Shown here: piece by piece, positions 63,010 through 64,000 of the stretch
Layout of the letters: each line of letters begins with the position of its first letter
Position numbering within the stretch: the first letter of the stretch is position 1
Program-made: the position numbers and the translations under genes
NCBI GenBank assembly: GCA_009760885.1
Contig: CM019700.1
Coordinates: forward strand, 1,407,405-1,471,404
Length of the DNA stretch: 64,000 bases
Origin: Achatina immaculata
Lineage: Eukaryota > Mollusca > Gastropoda > Stylommatophora > Achatinidae
Direction: 5' to 3'
Notes under the pieces: generated by a model
Told to the model about the DNA's origin: nothing
What the model saw: only the letters and a program-made list of their open reading frames with translations
The model's database searches: none

Positions 63010-64000
63010 ATTGTATTTTGTGGTTATTAGCAAAGTTACGTCATGTTAAAGACTTCTTTGTCGAGGATTAATTATTAGAGCTGGTTTATGGTCCTTCTGA
63101 AAAAAATATTTTTGGAACCTCTGACTTCGTGGTATTTCACGAGCATCTAAATATCTAAACTTAAGAACCCTGGTTCCAAAGAGGCAGAAGGCTCCCAGTT
63201 ATTCTGGATCTTTCTGGAACGGGGATTGAAAAAAAAAAGCTGCCAGACTGGATACCGACCATATGACCTTCTCCTGCGTCGACGTGTTAGGGAAAGCGCG
63301 TCCACGAACAATGTATCTCCTAGCTGAGACAGCGATGTAGGACAGGGATAACTTACATTGTCAATAGCGAGTAGAGATTTTCTGTTAATTGATAGAGAAA
63401 GTTAAAACATGACGGAGGAACAAACACAGATCTAGAGTTTAGAACTTCAGTTTTGCTTCGTAGGAAAATTACTCTGCAATTAAATAAACATATCGACGAA
63501 CGTCATACCTACAAGAAATTCTATTTCACTGCCTATGTCGGCCGCCATATTGCGCAATCGCATACCACATATGAACGCGCTGTGCAACCCCTCTCGCGTT
63601 GATAATAATAAAATCTAATCTCATTCCGTCAGGCGCGAATCTGAGATTAGGGCTCTATCTATTCCTACCTCGCCACTGTACAAATCACATCGTGACGTCT
63701 AATTTCCGCAGATTGCTGGTTTAACCTTTCTGAGAAGCAAACTTATTCCTTTTCTCTTCTGTCTTCGCGAATTATCAGTTGTGGAGTAAAAGAAAAAAAA
63801 ATGGGAACAAATATACTGGCCCTGAACCTATGGAAGAAATCCCACGAGGCAATCTTTGATGTAGAAGCGACGTCTTCATTGACACACAGCAACCTCTGTT
63901 CCATTTATTCTTCTCCACATCCGGGGAACTTTCGTGCTAGAGACGACTTTTTCAAGATGGCGTGGAGTCATTTCCTCTTCCGGCTAACGCTAGAGAAAAG
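63010..64000. other. No gene seen; two YY1-like motifs
   Basis: GGCCGCCATATTGCGC (63539-63554) and TTCAAGATGGCGTGG (63951-63965) match the YY1 consensus CAANATGGCGGC on opposite strands. No long frame or splice pattern is visible before the window ends. Confidence 0.45.

Noticed and set aside
1..64000. CRISPR array, operons or prokaryotic regulatory sites
   Set aside because: Tandem repeats here are directly adjacent without unique spacers, and the DNA is plainly eukaryotic repeat-rich sequence.

Overview
The window reads as non-genic DNA from an animal nuclear genome. It has no prokaryotic gene organisation, no rRNA and no free-standing tRNA. Instead it holds many decayed non-LTR retrotransposons, a Penelope-like element with a GIY-YIG domain, mariner, hAT and pogo-type DNA transposons, tRNA-derived SINEs, an LTR retrotransposon, and about two dozen minisatellite arrays that I estimate cover roughly a fifth of the 64 kb. 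The mix suits a marine invertebrate, and I favour a gastropod mollusc such as a sea slug. That is inference from repeat content; nothing in the sequence fixes the species.

I found no convincing host protein-coding gene. Most longer open frames lie in tandem arrays whose unit is a multiple of three, or in low-complexity DNA. The other recognisable ones are retroelement remains.

Layout: 0.2-3.0 kb holds C-terminal scraps of three LINE families (A, B and F in my naming). 3.2-5.3 kb is minisatellites. 5.7-7.0 kb is a family B LINE split by an internally deleted mariner. 7-17.6 kb is arrays, microsatellites and dispersed repeats (Y, Z). 18.2-21.6 kb holds LINE family D and a 22-bp array split by a B element that carries another B fragment. 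22-25 kb has a SINE and three arrays. 25.1-27.5 kb has the best reverse transcriptase fragment (family A) and an inverted A copy with a 12-bp target duplication. 29.6 kb is a 199-bp hAT MITE. 30.5-32.1 kb is a Penelope-like fragment between inverted arms. 33.9-37.3 kb is a 42-bp array and then an E, C, B LINE cluster. 37.9 and 47.9 kb are SINEs. 41.0-42.2 kb is B interrupted by C. 42-51 kb is mainly arrays, including a 1.4-kb 30-bp array.

51.8-56.0 kb is a complete, apparently young, non-autonomous LTR retrotransposon (675/674-bp LTRs, CACT target duplication) inserted in a CR1/L2-like LINE. 60-61.8 kb holds two arrays, one of which is visibly an amplified 34-bp piece of a dispersed repeat present as a single copy at 40.9 kb. 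62.2-63.0 kb is a pogo-like element containing a LINE E tail. The last kilobase has two YY1-like motifs and is the only part that faintly suggests a nearby gene promoter.

The parts do not form a pathway. They interact as layers of insertion: arrays and old LINEs are targets, later LINEs, mariner and the LTR element sit inside them, and LINE tails and arginine-rich tracts appear to seed microsatellites.
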